The notes: a model not told the origin generated them from the sequence alone. A stretch of 8,637 bases of DNA from Cytophagales bacterium (GCA_014379925.1 JACMKY010000606.1:1-8637); one strand, 5' to 3'. Positions 1 through 6,896 are shown, counted from the first letter of the stretch. A program made the numbers and translations.

Positions 1-91
1 CGCCGCAGCCCGCCAGCAGCCCAGCGCCGGCCAGCAGCCACGGCCACGGCTCCAACCATCCACTCACCCCCACTATTCCGCGCTTACGCAT
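1..91 (-). CDS. Lipoprotein, N-terminal fragment (cut by window edge)
   Basis: This is the first 30 codons of a gene that runs out of the left edge. It opens with MRKRGIVGVS and reaches a hydrophobic stretch (PWPWLLAGAGLLAG) ending in the lipobox L-A-G-C, with the cysteine at residue 29 followed by Gly. A basic n-region, a hydrophobic core and a lipobox together indicate a signal peptidase II lipoprotein signal. The ATG (bases 91-89) lies inside the last codons of gpmI and overlaps its TAA by eight bases, which suggests translational coupling and one operon. Two in-frame GTG codons further in are possible starts, but they would remove the basic n-region. Too little is present to name the protein. 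The call rests on the signal peptide alone, and a GC-rich chance frame cannot be excluded. Confidence 0.6.
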   Translation of the reverse strand, partial: MRKRGIVGVSGWLEPWPWLLAGAGLLAGCG

Positions 92-1634
92 TCGGGGCAG
101 CGGTTTCGTTGCGGCGCAGCAGACTCAGGCCCGTCATTTCGGCCGGCTGGGGCAGGCCCATCAGCTGCAGAATGGTGGGGGCCAGGTCGCCCAGCTTGCC
201 GTCCTTGATGGGCTTGCGGTAGTCCTTGTCCACCAGGATGCAGGGAACCAGGTTGGTGGTGTGCGCCGTGTTGGGCGTTCCGTCTTCGTTGATCATGTAC
301 TCGGCGTTGCCGTGGTCGGCGATGAGGATGGTTGTGTAGCCATTGTCGAGGGCGGCCTTCACCACGGCCCCGGCGCATTCGTCCACGGTTTCGCACGCTT
401 TCACCGCCGCCTCGAAAACGCCCGTGTGGCCCACCATGTCGGGATTGGCGAAGTTGAGGCAAATGAAATCGGCCGCCCGGTTTTGCAGTTCGGGAATGAT
501 GGCGTCGCGGAGGTCGTGGGCGCTCATCTCGGGTTTCAGGTCGTAGGTGGCCACCTTGGGCGAAGGGCAAAGCAGGCGCTTTTCTCCCTCGAACTCCTCC
601 TCCCGTCCGCCCGAAAAAAAGAAGGTCACGTGCGGGTACTTCTCGGTTTCGGCAATGCGGATCTGTTTCTTTCCGTTCCTGGCCAGCACTTCGCCCAGCG
701 TATTGACCAGGTTGTCTTTGCCGTAAAACACGCGCACACCCTTGAACGAGTCGTCGTAATTGGTCATCGTTACGTAGTACAAAGCCAGCTTCTTCATGTC
801 GTGATCGGGAAAATCGCGCTGCGTGAGGGCCTGCGTAATCTCGCGGCCCCGGTCGGTACGGAAATTGAAGCACAGCACCACGTCGCCGGCTTCGACCAGG
901 GCAACCGGCTCGCCGTTGGGATGAATGCGCACGATGGGCGTGATAAATTCGTCGGTGAGGTTGGTGCGGTAAGAACCCTCCATGGCCGACTCGATGTCCC
1001 GCGTCATGAAGCCGTGCCCCTTCACCAGGGCGTCGTAGGCCAGTTTGATCCGTTCCCAGCGGTTGTCGCGGTCCATGGCGTAGTAGCGGCCCGTCACGCT
1101 GGCCAGTTGTCCGGTCGTTTTGGCCATGTGCTCCTGCAAGTCGCGGATGAACCCCAATCCGCTTTTGGGGTCGGTGTCGCGCCCGTCGGTGAAAGCGTGG
1201 ACAAACACGTCCTTGACCTTGCCCTTGTGCGCCAGGCTGCACAACGCTTTCAGGTGATCGAGGTGCGAATGCACGCCCCCGTCCGACAGCAGGCCGATGA
1301 AATGCACCTTGTGCTTGCCCCGTTTGGCGTAGGCGAACGCGTTGCGCAGCGTCTTTTCCTTTCCCAGCGTGCCCTTTTCCACCGCCAGATTAAGCTTCAC
1401 CAGGTCCTGGTAGACCACCCGCCCCGCTCCGATGTTCATGTGGCCTACTTCCGAGTTGCCCATCTGTCCGGCGGGCAGGCCCACGGCCAACCCCGACGCT
1501 TCGAGTTTGCTGTGCGGATACTGGGGATAAAGCGAATCCACGAAGGGCGTGTTGGCCTGGTCAACGGCCGACACTTCGGGCTTGGTAGCGATGCCCCAGC
1601 CGTCCAGAATGAGAAGAATTACTTTTTTGTTCAA
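84..1634 (-). CDS. gpmI: 2,3-bisphosphoglycerate-independent phosphoglycerate mutase
   Basis: This glycolytic/gluconeogenic cytoplasmic enzyme interconverts 3- and 2-phosphoglycerate through a phosphoserine intermediate using two metal ions (normally Mn). The 516 residues match the usual family length of about 510. Visible family motifs are the N-terminal LLILDGWG with metal ligand Asp11, GNSEVGHMNIGAGR with the catalytic Ser61, the FNFRTDRGREI substrate-binding segment, NFANPDMVGHTG and the C-terminal IADHGNAEYM metal site. The order is that of an alkaline-phosphatase-like domain with the inserted phosphotransferase domain. The start codon is TTG: it gives the canonical MNKKVILLILDGWG N-terminus, and no in-frame ATG or GTG lies just upstream. 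A broken small ORF ends 29 bases upstream, and a lipoprotein gene overlaps the stop codon. The likely promoter is the one at 1890-1897, which would give a long leader. Confidence 0.97.
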   Translation of the reverse strand: MNKKVILLILDGWGIATKPEVSAVDQANTPFVDSLYPQYPHSKLEASGLAVGLPAGQMGNSEVGHMNIGAGRVVYQDLVKLNLAVEKGTLGKEKTLRNAFAYAKRGKHKVHFIGLLSDGGVHSHLDHLKALCSLAHKGKVKDVFVHAFTDGRDTDPKSGLGFIRDLQEHMAKTTGQLASVTGRYYAMDRDNRWERIKLAYDALVKGHGFMTRDIESAMEGSYRTNLTDEFITPIVRIHPNGEPVALVEAGDVVLCFNFRTDRGREITQALTQRDFPDHDMKKLALYYVTMTNYDDSFKGVRVFYGKDNLVNTLGEVLARNGKKQIRIAETEKYPHVTFFFSGGREEEFEGEKRLLCPSPKVATYDLKPEMSAHDLRDAIIPELQNRAADFICLNFANPDMVGHTGVFEAAVKACETVDECAGAVVKAALDNGYTTILIADHGNAEYMINEDGTPNTAHTTNLVPCILVDKDYRKPIKDGKLGDLAPTILQLMGLPQPAEMTGLSLLRRNETAAPNA

Positions 1635-1663
1635 GGGAATGAAGAAAAGTGATGGGTGATGAA

Positions 1664-1869
1664 TTATTGACTGCGGGGTTGATTCCGATCGGTTGTTCCC
1701 CTTTGGCCACGCCGCTTTGGGTGGTATTGGTCAATGGTTTTCCTTACCTTGACCTTGATAGCCCGGACTTCGGCAGGGACGGAATCGGCAGGAGGAGAAA
1801 CGGCTTGGGCGGTCACGTTGGTACGGGCCAGGGAAAAAAAAGAGCCAGCGCGAACGCTTTTGTTTTCAT
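1664..1869 (-). pseudogene. Small secreted-protein ORF broken at a T8 run
   Basis: From the ATG at 1869 the frame reads MKTKAFALALFF, a typical signal-peptide start, then fails: it continues PWPVPT and stops at 1815-1813. One extra T in the run of eight T (eight A on the plus strand, about 1834-1841) would give ...ALFFSLARTNVTAQA, completing the signal peptide with an A-Q-A type cleavage site. It would then continue with VSPPADSVPAEVRAIKVKV and a basic tail to the TAA at 1664, about 68 residues in all. A Bacteroidota -7 box lies 20 bases upstream of the ATG, which supports a real gene. I recognise no family. Possible readings are a decayed gene, a sequencing error in a homopolymer, programmed slippage or a phase-variable tract. 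The gene sits directly ahead of gpmI and may be co-transcribed with it. Confidence 0.45.
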
Positions 1870-1889
1870 ACGGCAGAAGGTGCTTCGGG

Positions 1890-1897
1890 CAAATATA
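1890..1897 (-). promoter_or_regulatory. -7 promoter box (TATATTTG) ahead of the small ORF and gpmI
   Basis: On the minus strand this reads TATATTTG, a full match to the Bacteroidota housekeeping -7 element TAnnTTTG. It lies 20 bases before the ATG at 1869, so transcription would start only about a dozen bases ahead of the ORF. No good TTTG -33 element is found 19-22 bases further upstream, so the promoter is half supported. It is the only recognisable promoter between the oxidoreductase gene and gpmI. Confidence 0.4.
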
Positions 1898-1982
1898 AGG
1901 ACAAACGCCACTCATTTCGAGGGACACGCCCGAACTTAACGGTTATTTTCGCGTACGGAACGTACCCCTTGCTCGTGCCCCT

Positions 1983-3200
1983 TTATTGGTTGATTTCCAG
2001 CACTCCGGCGTAATCCGACAAGTAGGTGAAAAGCGCCGTCAAACGGCCGTTTTCGGTCATGCGCGCGCGCCGCAGTACTCCTTCCGGGTCGCCGTTGAAA
2101 AAGTGGGGCACCACGTTGTCGATCACCTGCCGTCCGAAAAACTCGGACGAATCGCGGGGCAACTCACAGGGCAGGTTGTCGATGGCCATCACCGTGATGT
2201 TGCGCCCGCCCGAATAGGGCCGGTCCTCCTTGCCCGTCTCGGGATTGTAGTCAAAAACCGGGTCGGCCACGGTAGTGCTGCGCAGGGTGCAGGGAACCGA
2301 CCCGTCCACGTCGCAGGACACGTCGGCAATGACGCGGATCCGGAAATCGGGCCGCCGCGTATCCGCCGCCGTAAACAATACCGGCGCCTGCGGATGCCAG
2401 TACGCGGTGGTGATGAGCACGTCGGCCGCCCGGGTGAAGGGCAGGAAACGCGAACGGTACCGCTGGGGATTGCGACGAAAATCCGTTCCATCCCACGCCA
2501 ATCCTTCGGGGGGATCGTGGTAGTCCCGGGAATTTAGTTGGGTGTACACCGCCGCCGGGTAATCAAAGCGGAGGAAATCGGCGGGCGACACCTGCCGCAG
2601 GCCCAACTCGTCCAACACCTCGGTTGCACCCCGCCCCACCCGACCGCCGCCGACCACGGCGATTTTGACGGGGGGCAAGTGAATCTTCCGGTATTCTTCC
2701 CGCAGGTGCGCCAAGTCGAAGCACGCGTGGGCAGGCTGCAGGCTGAACAAGCCGTAGCGTCGGCCGTAAGTCAGCAAGCCGTTGTACGCCCCCACGATTC
2801 CCGCGAAGCGTCCGAACGCGATGATGCGTTCTCCCTGGGGGTTGGTCAGGCATTCGTAGTCGATCAGGGTGATGCGCCGGTCCAGCACGGCCCGGAGCAG
2901 GGGTTGGTTGTATTGCTGTTTCTTGAGCGTGTGGGAAAAGAAAAAGTAAGTTTTTTCCGGGATCAGTTGTCCGATGGGTACTTCTTTGATGCCCAGCAGC
3001 ACGTCGCAGTGACGCAGGTCTTCGGCCATGGGCACGCCCGCCCGCCGGTAGGCTTCGTCGGGTACGCAACGAACCGAACTGGGTTGCACCCACAGACCCG
3101 CCCGGGGAAACTTGTCGAGTAGTTCGCGGCACTGTTCAGGAAGCAACGCCACGCGTTTGTCCGGGGGATTCTTCCCTTCCCGGATAATCCCAATGTTCAT
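1983..3200 (-). CDS. Lysine-ketoglutarate reductase / saccharopine dehydrogenase-like oxidoreductase
   Basis: This 405-residue protein belongs to the alanine dehydrogenase / pyridine nucleotide transhydrogenase N-domain superfamily. Its sequence most resembles the LKR domain of AASS and the fungal Lys1-type saccharopine dehydrogenase. Those enzymes join or split lysine and 2-oxoglutarate via saccharopine with NAD(P)H. Visible features are the N-terminal REGKNPPDKRVAL substrate-domain start, GIKEVP with Lys72 and FFFSHTLKKQ with His90 (the positions of the catalytic Lys/His pair in Lys1), the LIDYE and AFGRFAGIVGAYNGL segments typical of LKR, and the Rossmann motif GGGRVG at 184-189. The ATG at 3200 gives the family N-terminus MNIGIIREGK. 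It appears to be a single gene with about 420 bases of non-coding DNA upstream. No saccharopine dehydrogenase (glutamate-forming) partner is visible, so the exact substrate is uncertain and automatic tools may call it alanine dehydrogenase. Confidence 0.8.
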   Translation of the reverse strand: MNIGIIREGKNPPDKRVALLPEQCRELLDKFPRAGLWVQPSSVRCVPDEAYRRAGVPMAEDLRHCDVLLGIKEVPIGQLIPEKTYFFFSHTLKKQQYNQPLLRAVLDRRITLIDYECLTNPQGERIIAFGRFAGIVGAYNGLLTYGRRYGLFSLQPAHACFDLAHLREEYRKIHLPPVKIAVVGGGRVGRGATEVLDELGLRQVSPADFLRFDYPAAVYTQLNSRDYHDPPEGLAWDGTDFRRNPQRYRSRFLPFTRAADVLITTAYWHPQAPVLFTAADTRRPDFRIRVIADVSCDVDGSVPCTLRSTTVADPVFDYNPETGKEDRPYSGGRNITVMAIDNLPCELPRDSSEFFGRQVIDNVVPHFFNGDPEGVLRRARMTENGRLTALFTYLSDYAGVLEINQ

Positions 3201-3554
3201 AAATACAGCAACTGATTGGGTAGCAAGTTAACCAGTTTCGCGGGATCCGGGAGGGGGGCGCCCGGCTACAAACGAAGAGGGAGGGGTTCGGAATAAGACC
3301 GGGAAAAGTACGAAATACGTCGGGTGAACCCGCAACGGCGGCCGGAAGCCGACGGAAGGGAAGCCATCCATCGATTGCTCTCCCCCGCCGTTGCTTGCCA
3401 TTGGTCTGATACAGGGCTGAATGAGATCGGCCGGGACCGCTTAGCGGCTGTTCTTCCCACCCAAAACGTACCTCGGTACGAAAAACCCGATAAAAGACCA
3501 AAGATTGGTTTCCGGCGTTGCCACTGTCGTCGCGCCAGCCGGGCTGGCGCAATG
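3201..3554. other. Non-coding region upstream of the LKR-like gene
   Basis: No convincing gene is present; a 163-codon minus frame crosses the region but runs through the terminator and palindrome and has no family-like composition. It holds several short dyads: CCGCT-T-AGCGG at 3437-3447, CGTACC-TC-GGTACG at 3467-3480 flanked by A runs, and CCGGG/CCCGG in the probable leader near 3245-3275. A weak promoter candidate on the minus strand is TTG (3335-3333), 22 bases, then TACTTTTC (3310-3303), one base off the -7 consensus. That would give a leader of roughly 95 bases. None of these is strong on its own. Confidence 0.3.
3532..3550. repeat. Perfect 9-base inverted repeat next to the terminator
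   Basis: The sequence GCGCCAGCCGGGCTGGCGC has perfect 9-base arms around a single central base. It would form a very stable GC hairpin in RNA or a cruciform in DNA. It begins only four bases beyond the T-run of the DUF4142 terminator and is not followed by a T-run on either strand, so it is not itself a standard terminator. It may block 3' exonuclease digestion, or be a REP-like element or a protein site; the sequence does not decide between these. Confidence 0.6.
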
Positions 3555-3583
3555 AAAAAACCACCGGAAATGACTCCGGCGGT
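3555..3583 (-). terminator. Intrinsic terminator of the DUF4142 gene
   Basis: On the minus strand the arms ACCGCCGGA and TCCGGTGGT pair over nine positions with one G-U wobble and a six-base loop, and are followed by a run of T. This is the classic rho-independent form. It lies about 40 bases past the DUF4142 stop codon and separates that gene from the oxidoreductase downstream. Confidence 0.85.
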
Positions 3584-3623
3584 TTAGCTTCGGGGATATG
3601 GCCATGCCTTCGGCGAGGAAGGG

Positions 3624-4208
3624 TCACTGCATTTTATCCACGGTCTCCTTGGTACGTTTTGCCATATCGAGGTGGCTCTGCAAGGTGGGCAACGTTTTGG
3701 CGGCGAATGCCTTGATGTCCGCATCCTTGGCATCGCTGGCCGCTTTCCCGTACGCTTCTACGTCGTCTTCGTGGTCCTCTACCATGAAGGCAATGTATTC
3801 CTTGTCGAATTCAGTACCCGTCAATGCCGATAAACGATCCACGTCTTTCCGGGATTCGTCGCTCAGGGCAGCGGGCAGGGTGATGTTTTTCTGGGTAGCC
3901 AGCGACTTAAACTCCTCGTTGGCTTTCGTGTGATCGCTCATCATCGTCTGGGCAAACGTCTTCACTTCCTGGCTGGTGGCCTTGGTGGCCGCCAGCCGCG
4001 CCAGTTCCACTTCCACCATTCCGCCGTTGGCGGCCTTGACGGCAAACTCCGCGTCGTCTTCAACCTCATCGGCGGTGGGGGTAGCTTCCGCTTTTGCCTC
4101 GTTGCTTTCCTCGGCCGCCTCCACGGCGTCGGTACGCTTGCCTTCGCCGCAGCCGGTGGCAAAGCACAAAGCGGCAATCAGGCCGCCGGATAACATCATT
4201 TTTTTCAT
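3624..4208 (-). CDS. DUF4142 ferritin-like lipoprotein
   Basis: This 194-residue protein begins with a lipoprotein signal, MKKMMLSGGLIAALCFATGC, with the lipobox A-T-G-C and lipidated Cys20. A charged, Ala/Glu-rich linker follows (about 21-52), then an all-helical domain from about 53 to 190. The domain shows DUF4142 hallmarks: AEFAVKAANGGMVEVELARLAATKA, VKTFAQTMMSDHTKANEEF, FDKEYIAFMVEDHEDDVEAY and LPTLQSHLDMAKRTKE. The His and Glu residues are spaced as in ferritin-like four-helix bundles, but the family's function is unknown; some members are linked to stress responses. It is anchored in a membrane, likely facing the periplasm. It lies 96 bases downstream of crtB and has a strong terminator after it, but I see no clear promoter in that gap, so read-through from the crt genes is possible. 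Confidence 0.9.
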   Translation of the reverse strand: MKKMMLSGGLIAALCFATGCGEGKRTDAVEAAEESNEAKAEATPTADEVEDDAEFAVKAANGGMVEVELARLAATKATSQEVKTFAQTMMSDHTKANEEFKSLATQKNITLPAALSDESRKDVDRLSALTGTEFDKEYIAFMVEDHEDDVEAYGKAASDAKDADIKAFAAKTLPTLQSHLDMAKRTKETVDKMQ

Positions 4209-4304
4209 CGCTTGGTTCTTTTAGGGTTAGGTACGCACATCGCGCGCGTTCTTGTACGTTACCGAGTGAATCTAGGTTGCAAGGCGGACAAATCAGGACA
4301 TCCG

Positions 4305-5138
4305 TCACAGGGAGTTGAACTGGTGCCGGAAGTAGGTCTGGACGAGCAAGGCGAGCTTCTGGTTGCGGGGTACGCGGACGCGTTCGCTGAGGATGCGGGA
4401 CACGGGAAGCTGACGGATTTTCTTGAACAAACGCAGGTAATAGATGTAGGCCAGGTACACGCCCAACCGGGCCGAACGCGGCAGGCGGAGAATACCCTGG
4501 TAGGCGGCATCGAAGTCACACTGGATATCCTCCTCGATCCGCTGTTTGGCGTCGCCGGTGAAGGCGTTGAAATCCACGCCGGGAAAATACACGCGGCCCC
4601 TTTCCTGGTAATCGCTTTTCACGTCGCGCAGAAAGTTAACTTTCTGGAAGGCAGCGCCCAACCGGCGGGCGGATTCCTTCAGTTGCTGGTACATCGCCTC
4701 GTTCCCTTCGCAGAACACCCGCAGGCACATCAACCCCACCACCTCCGCCGATCCGTAGATGTATTCCTCGTAACGCGACGCGTTGTATTCGCTGAAATAC
4801 AGATCCATTTCCATACTCTGGAGGAAAGCGTGGATCAACGCATCTTCGATGCCGTATTCGTTGACTACCAGTTGAAACGAATGGAGTACGGGGTTCAGGC
4901 TGATTCTGTCCCGAACCGCCCGGTAGGTGTCCTTTCCAAAGCATTCCAGCAGTTCCCGCTGGTTGAAACCGTGGAAAGTGTCCACGATCTCGTCGGCGCA
5001 ACGGACAAAACCGTAGATGGCGTAGATGGCCCCGTGGAATTTGGGGCTCAGCGTTTTAATGCCCAACGTAAAGGAGGTACTGTAGTGTTCGGTGATGAGT
5101 TTGCTGCATTTCAACGCGGTTTCGTGGTGCAGGTGCAT
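4305..5138 (-). CDS. crtB: Phytoene synthase (phytoene/squalene synthase family)
   Basis: It condenses two geranylgeranyl diphosphates head-to-head to phytoene, the first committed carotenoid step. The 277 residues agree with bacterial CrtB. The two Asp-rich Mg-diphosphate sites are clear: RCADEIVD at 46-53 and NFLRDVKSD at 168-176. The YIYGSAEVVGLM segment (126-137) and GRVYFPGVD after the second site are also family signatures. A squalene or diapophytoene synthase would share these motifs; the adjacent CrtI-type desaturase favours phytoene. The gene follows crtI on the same strand after a 203-base spacer, unusually wide for this pair, and no good promoter is visible just upstream of it. The ATG at 5138 gives the family start (MHLHHETALKCSKLITEHYS). 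Confidence 0.93.
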   Translation of the reverse strand: MHLHHETALKCSKLITEHYSTSFTLGIKTLSPKFHGAIYAIYGFVRCADEIVDTFHGFNQRELLECFGKDTYRAVRDRISLNPVLHSFQLVVNEYGIEDALIHAFLQSMEMDLYFSEYNASRYEEYIYGSAEVVGLMCLRVFCEGNEAMYQQLKESARRLGAAFQKVNFLRDVKSDYQERGRVYFPGVDFNAFTGDAKQRIEEDIQCDFDAAYQGILRLPRSARLGVYLAYIYYLRLFKKIRQLPVSRILSERVRVPRNQKLALLVQTYFRHQFNSL

Positions 5139-5186
5139 GGATTGTTAGGTTAAAGATGGCAAAGGATTCGGTTCTGTCCGGGATTG

Positions 5187-5200
5187 GCCCCGGCCGGGGC
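5187..5200. repeat. 14-base perfect palindrome in the crtI-crtB spacer
   Basis: GCCCCGGCCGGGGC is its own reverse complement. It lies about 50 bases upstream of the crtB start codon, in the untranslated spacer. It could be a protein-binding site or part of a folded intercistronic RNA. GC-rich DNA makes short palindromes more likely by chance, so the call is only structural. Confidence 0.5.
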
Positions 5201-5209
5201 ACGGAAGCG

Positions 5210-5229
5210 AGTCGGTAGCCGGTCCGACT
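5210..5229. repeat. Inverted repeat in the crtI-crtB spacer
   Basis: The arms AGTCGG and CCGACT are perfect complements around an eight-base loop. The element sits ten bases from the GC palindrome at 5187-5200 and adds to the folded character of the spacer. No T-run follows on the minus strand, so it is not a terminator. Confidence 0.45.
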
Positions 5230-5279
5230 GATGCGTACGGAATTCGGTTCGGGAAGTTGAATGTTTGACTGGCCGGGCT

Positions 5280-5327
5280 GGCTTTTTCCCGGAACCCAAC
5301 GGAGCCGGGGCTTCCTCCGGGAAAGCC
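5280..5327. repeat. Long imperfect inverted repeat after crtI
   Basis: The left arm GGCTTTTTCCCGG and the right arm CCGGGAAAGCC (5317-5327) pair except for two extra T, around a loop of about 24 bases. A second, smaller pairing (GGCTTCC with GGAAAGCC, 5309-5327) competes for the same right arm. This begins 14 bases beyond the crtI stop codon. It has no U-tract in the proper place, so it looks more like an mRNA stabiliser or alternative-fold element than an intrinsic terminator. Confidence 0.4.
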
Positions 5328-5341
5328 TTTGGCGAAAACCG

Positions 5342-6817
5342 CTACCCGAATTCTTTCATCACCTCCCCGGCCACGACCAAGCCCGAAATCAACGAGGGAG
5401 GTACGCCCGGTCCCGGCACGGTCAGTTGTCCGGTGTAGAACAGGTTGTCCACTTTTTTGTTTTTCAGCGATGGTTTCAGCAGTGCCGTTTGCATCAGGGT
5501 ATTGGCCAGTCCGTAGGCGTTGCCCTTGAAGGCGTGGTAGTCGGCCTGAAAGTCGCGGTGCGCGTAACTGCGTTTCACCACGACCGCCTCCCGAATGGAT
5601 TGCCCCGTCAATTTTTCCAGGCGTTCCATAACCAGGTGGTAGTACTTCTCCCGAATGGCCTCCGTGTCTTCCAGGTCGGGCGCCACCGGAATGAGAATGA
5701 ACAGGTTTTCGCATCCATCGGGGGCCACGCCGGGGTCGGTTTGCGAGGGAGCCGACACGTAGAAGAGCGGCTTGTCGGGCCAACGGGGCGTCTCGTAGAT
5801 GTCGCGGGCGTGGGGCAGGAAGGACTCGTCGAAAAACAGGTTATGGTGCCGGAGATTGGAAAGTCTTTTGTTGACGCCCAGGTAGAAGAGCAGGGAAGAG
5901 GGGGCCAGGACCCGGCTGTTCCAGTATTTTTCGTCGTAGTTGCGGTAGGCCGGCTCCAGCAGTTGGCTTTCCACGTGGTGGTAATCCGCCCCGGCCACCA
6001 CCGCATCGGCCGGGTACGCTTCCCCGTCGGTGAGCACGTGGCGGGCTTGGCGGCCCCGAACGTCGATCTTGGTTACGGGGGCGTGGTAGCGGAATTTTAC
6101 GCCTTTCGCTTCGGCCAGCTTCACCATTCCTGCCACGATCTGGTGCATCCCTCCCATCGGATACCAAGTACCCAGCTCAATTTCGGCGTAGTTCATCAGG
6201 CTGTACATGGCCGGGGTATTCCGGGGCAAGGCACCCAGAAACAAGATGGGAAATTCGATCAGGCGGAGCAGCTTGTCGTGGGTAAAAAACTTGCGAACGT
6301 GGGTATGGAAGGACTGGAATACGTCCAGCCGGAGCGCATCCATCACCAACCGGGGACTCAAATATTCGGTAACCGAGCGACTGGGGCGGTAGACGAAATC
6401 GTGGATACCCACTTCGTACTTGTAGGCGGCCTGCGCCAGAAATTCCCGGAGTTTGGGTCCGCTGCCCGGCTCCAACGACTCAAAAAGCGCGGCCAGTCGA
6501 TCGGTGCCGGCGGGCAGGTGCACAAAATCATCCTTGCCGAACACCACGGTGTAGGAAGGATCGAGCCTCACCAAGTCGTAATAATCGGCGGGGCGTTTGC
6601 CGAACCGGGCGAAATAATCCTCGAATACGTCGGGCATCCAGTACCAACTCGGCCCCATGTCGAAGGTAAAGCCCCCTTGGCGGAACACCCTGGCCCGCCC
6701 GCCCGGTCCCTCATTCTTTTCCAGCACCGTCACGTCAAATCCCCGGTCGGCCAGGCGGGTGGCCGCCGCCAAGCCCGCGAAACCCGCTCCAATCACGACC
6801 ACTTGCTTGTTGTGCAT
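5342..6817 (-). CDS. crtI: Phytoene desaturase (CrtI family)
   Basis: This FAD-dependent, membrane-associated desaturase converts phytoene stepwise toward lycopene. The 491 residues match bacterial CrtI. The N-terminal dinucleotide-binding fold is complete: VVIGAGFAGLAAATRL with GxGxxG at 10-15, the ribose-binding Glu33, and GPGGRARV at 37-44. The substrate-side segment FTFDMGPSWYWMP follows. The C-terminus carries the bacterial-type carotenoid dehydrogenase signature, NLFYTGQLTVPGPGVPPSLISG, near 458-480. The number of desaturations (neurosporene, lycopene or more) cannot be read from sequence. The gene is transcribed ahead of crtB, follows the sigma-factor gene after a terminator, and has its own -7 box at 6897-6904. 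That makes crtI the first gene of a separate transcript. Confidence 0.95.
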   Translation of the reverse strand: MHNKQVVVIGAGFAGLAAATRLADRGFDVTVLEKNEGPGGRARVFRQGGFTFDMGPSWYWMPDVFEDYFARFGKRPADYYDLVRLDPSYTVVFGKDDFVHLPAGTDRLAALFESLEPGSGPKLREFLAQAAYKYEVGIHDFVYRPSRSVTEYLSPRLVMDALRLDVFQSFHTHVRKFFTHDKLLRLIEFPILFLGALPRNTPAMYSLMNYAEIELGTWYPMGGMHQIVAGMVKLAEAKGVKFRYHAPVTKIDVRGRQARHVLTDGEAYPADAVVAGADYHHVESQLLEPAYRNYDEKYWNSRVLAPSSLLFYLGVNKRLSNLRHHNLFFDESFLPHARDIYETPRWPDKPLFYVSAPSQTDPGVAPDGCENLFILIPVAPDLEDTEAIREKYYHLVMERLEKLTGQSIREAVVVKRSYAHRDFQADYHAFKGNAYGLANTLMQTALLKPSLKNKKVDNLFYTGQLTVPGPGVPPSLISGLVVAGEVMKEFG

Positions 6818-6896
6818 ACGTTGGTAAAACCGTGGAGAATACCCTTTGGCTGCCCGGTTCCCGACGGCGGGTTAGCCAGTCCGCGCGTCCATGGGC

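Noticed and set aside
73..1652. Long open frames opposite and overlapping gpmI (a 463-codon plus frame and a 389-codon minus frame)
   Set aside because: They are shadows of gpmI in GC-biased DNA: Arg/Pro/Gly/His-rich or antisense-like composition and no family motifs, while the gpmI frame has all catalytic motifs.
1935..1972. Small hairpin GTACG-TTC-CGTAC after the LKR-like gene as a terminator
   Set aside because: Only five pairs and followed by GCGAAAAT rather than a T-run on the minus strand.
3136..3627. 163-codon minus frame in the gap before the LKR-like gene
   Set aside because: It crosses the intrinsic terminator and a perfect palindrome, overlaps the start of the real gene and has no recognisable motifs.
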